The notes under the pieces were generated by a model, which was given only the letters and a program-made list of their open reading frames with translations, did not search any database and was not told the origin of the DNA. This document shows positions 62,768 to 64,000 of a stretch of 64,000 nt of DNA, one piece after another. Each line of letters opens with the position of its first letter. Position 1 is the stretch's first letter. Position numbers and translations under genes: made by a program. The DNA is from Algoriphagus formosus (GTDB lineage: Bacteria > Bacteroidota > Bacteroidia > Cytophagales > Cyclobacteriaceae). Where the stretch lies: positions 186,001 through 250,000 of the forward strand of contig NZ_NIUC01000001.1 in assembly GCF_002807035.1 (NCBI RefSeq), read 5' to 3'.

Positions 62768-62999
62768 TTTCTCTGGATCTTCTTACCGATATAATTCTTT
62801 TTGAATCTGAGCGAACTGTGTAAATGGTTGACCAAATAGCCCCATTAAGTTCGGCAATCATCATAAATCGCTGTTCATCAATTGTACGTGCTTTAATTAT
62901 GATCCTATTCGGATCGTTCCATAATTTTATGGATTCTTCAAAATCAATTCCATGTTTGATTTTATTAGCCTTACTTTTTGATGGATCAAATTCAAACAT
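62739..62999 (-). CDS. brnT: BrnT-family toxin
   Basis: An 86-residue toxin. BrnT pattern: FEFDPSKSKANKIKHGIDFEES at the N-terminus (given as FEFDPSKSKANKIKHGIDF) and ending RIISVRRSRENEKEIYYS. Family members are ribonuclease-like toxins whose operon also encodes a CopG/BrnA antitoxin, as here. ATG at 62999. Tandem arrangement toxin-antitoxin with overlap. Confidence 0.9.
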   Translation of the reverse strand: MFEFDPSKSKANKIKHGIDFEESIKLWNDPNRIIIKARTIDEQRFMMIAELNGAIWSTIYTVRSDSKRIISVRRSRENEKEIYYSG

Positions 63000-63134
63000 A
63001 AATTTGACTTACCTAGAAAACACTTCTAATTTAATCATATTTGTAAAAATGGCTCAAAAATTACGTAAAAAATAATCAGAAAAGGAGTCCTATTGTCCAA
63101 ATAGTCTTACTTCCCGATGCAATATCTTTTCAAT

Positions 63135-63149
63135 ACCTGTATATCAGGT
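63135..63149. repeat. Short palindrome in the island-like intergenic region
   Basis: ACCTG-TATAT-CAGGT, a 5-bp inverted repeat with a 5-bp spacer; could be a regulator site. Lies in the 294-bp non-coding stretch 63000-63293. Confidence 0.4.
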
Positions 63150-63162
63150 AGTTATGTCGTAA

Positions 63163-63181
63163 TAGCAACAGATTAGCAACA
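63163..63181. repeat. Direct repeat TAGCAACA in the island-like intergenic region
   Basis: Two copies of TAGCAACA at 63163 and 63174 with an 11-bp period, one helical turn. The spacing is that of a protein-binding tandem site, for example integrase arm sites, but no integrase gene is in this window. Confidence 0.4.
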
Positions 63182-63242
63182 AGAAGTGTTGATATTAGGC
63201 TAATTAAGGACTAAAGAAAGGAAAAACGAAGTGTGCGGGCAT

Positions 63243-63275
63243 AAAAAAACCGCTCCACAAAGGAAGCGGTTTTTA
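63243..63275 (-). terminator. Terminator of the DUF6266 gene
   Basis: Imperfect stem ACCGCTCC / GGAAGCGGT with a one-base bulge and a short loop, T-run on the minus strand, 19 bp after the stop. Confidence 0.75.
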
Positions 63276-63293
63276 TCGAAAACACCAATCGCT

Positions 63294-63935
63294 TTACGCA
63301 ACTGTTACAGAGCCTAAATAAACGCTGTTGGCGACTTTTGTACCGTCTTCTGATACAAACCCTAAGAAGACTTCTACATCTTCTCCTGAGTACTCAGAAG
63401 GTACAGGAATGGCTGCAGCTGCGGCACTCCTTGCAGGTCCAGCAGTTGTAAAAACTGCTTCTCCACGGGTAGTGTTCAAAAGGGCAATCAGCGCCTTGTC
63501 TGTTGCCTGAGCACTACCACTGCCTGAGTTATCTGTCCAGGTCACTTCCACTGATCCAGCACTTGGAGAAGTGGCAGCACCGTTGGCAGCTCCTGTGAGA
63601 TTTCCACGAGTAACCAATGCACTTGCATAGTCAATCATGAAGTTTGGATAAACTCCGGTAATCGCATTGTTCAGGTTGTATGACATGGCCGCATTGAACT
63701 GGGTCATTTTGTTTGCATACAACTTGAAACCGACTCTCAGGAAGTCTGTCATGGGCTGCAAGAACCGCAAGACAGTTGAGAACTTCGAACGCTGGTCAAC
63801 CTGACCTTCCGTTCTTGGATTCGCTACACTGGAAGGTTTGATGCGCAGGTAATCGATGCCCTTCCAAGTTCCACCGATTACATTCCCTACTTGGCCTGAT
63901 ACGCCACCGAGAATACCTTGATTAATTTTTCCCAT
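63294..63935 (-). CDS. DUF6266-family protein
   Basis: A 213-residue protein with the DUF6266 N-terminal pattern: MGKINQGILGGVSGQVGNVI and WKGIDYLRIKPSSVANPRTE, followed by QVDQRSKFSTVLRFLQPMTD. The C-terminal half is Ala/Gly/Ser-rich and has a fibronectin-like composition (VTWTDNSGSGSAQATDKALIALL, in part). The family is abundant in Bacteroidota, often in multiple copies; a function is not established. Complete in the window. Confidence 0.88.
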   Translation of the reverse strand: MGKINQGILGGVSGQVGNVIGGTWKGIDYLRIKPSSVANPRTEGQVDQRSKFSTVLRFLQPMTDFLRVGFKLYANKMTQFNAAMSYNLNNAITGVYPNFMIDYASALVTRGNLTGAANGAATSPSAGSVEVTWTDNSGSGSAQATDKALIALLNTTRGEAVFTTAGPARSAAAAAIPVPSEYSGEDVEVFLGFVSEDGTKVANSVYLGSVTVA

Positions 63936-64000
63936 CTCTTTACGATTTTTAAGGAGTTAAACATTTGCTTGGACTTGACACGGACTTACCATGGATTTGC

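Overview
The window is a chromosomal segment of a Bacteroidota bacterium, most likely a member of the Cytophagales (Cyclobacteriaceae, Algoriphagus-like). I infer this from several things: gene families typical of that phylum (sortilin-type BNR-repeat hydrolase, S10 and M1 exported peptidases, DUF6266, PGDYG, ligase-associated DEXH helicase, PhzF, DinB), starts with little Shine-Dalgarno sequence, and repeated upstream boxes of the Bacteroidota -7 type TAnnTTTG. No tRNA, rRNA, CRISPR array or complete prophage was seen. Almost all of the window is ordinary housekeeping or accessory metabolism in short operons on both strands. The last 1.7 kb is different and looks like the edge of a mobile or island segment.

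Layout: 1-4.6 kb holds a truncated oligopeptidase B, MscL, an ECF sigma factor with two small downstream envelope genes, and an NRAMP-like transporter whose metal ligands are lost. 4.7-9.9 kb holds an alpha/beta hydrolase overlapping rmuC, then the TrkA-TrkH potassium uptake pair. 9.9-13.9 kb holds a ligase-associated DEXH helicase and an ATP-dependent DNA ligase, a DNA repair pair. 14-20.2 kb holds a lipoprotein, a very large exported BNR-repeat protein, an M1 peptidase and a 58-residue histone H1-like gene. 20.3-25.1 kb holds an alpha-oxoamine synthase (sphingolipid or sulfonolipid type) divergent from accC, DUF1015 and maf. 25.1-29.2 kb is a minus-strand run: an HMA-CDF cation transporter, a kinase-fold hypothetical, DUF3817, a protein with features of the DNA polymerase III psi subunit, an acyl-CoA thioesterase and pcm.

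29.3-45.6 kb holds riboflavin synthase, an exported formylglycine-generating-enzyme-like lipoprotein that keeps both catalytic cysteines, ferritin, DinB, PhzF, a K+ channel, an S10 peptidase, GluQ-RS, several small envelope proteins, an M48 protease, a DnaQ-type exonuclease with Mpl, a membrane protein that may be a tandem lycopene-cyclase-like fold, DnaB, an MDR oxidoreductase and a PGDYG protein. 45.6-62.3 kb holds a patatin, a TPR protein, etfBA with a bifunctional nuclease, a CNT nucleoside transporter, an M28 peptidase, truC-mnmA, a MATE exporter, a lipoprotein, a CAP protein, an ACP-like small protein, rmlA, a ROK-type kinase, an NAD(P)-binding protein and a class C beta-lactamase-like hydrolase. 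62.3-64 kb holds a 3' fragment of mnmE abutting a BrnT/BrnA-type toxin-antitoxin pair, a non-coding stretch with short repeats, and a DUF6266 protein.

Several reading frames begin at an upstream TTG that does not look like a real start. Where a promoter-like box or a signal peptide allowed it, I moved the start to a better codon and said why. No complete, clearly new multigene system is evident. The most promising leads are the degenerate NRAMP, the psi-like protein, the kinase-fold protein, the lipoprotein FGE and the mnmE-fragment island junction.
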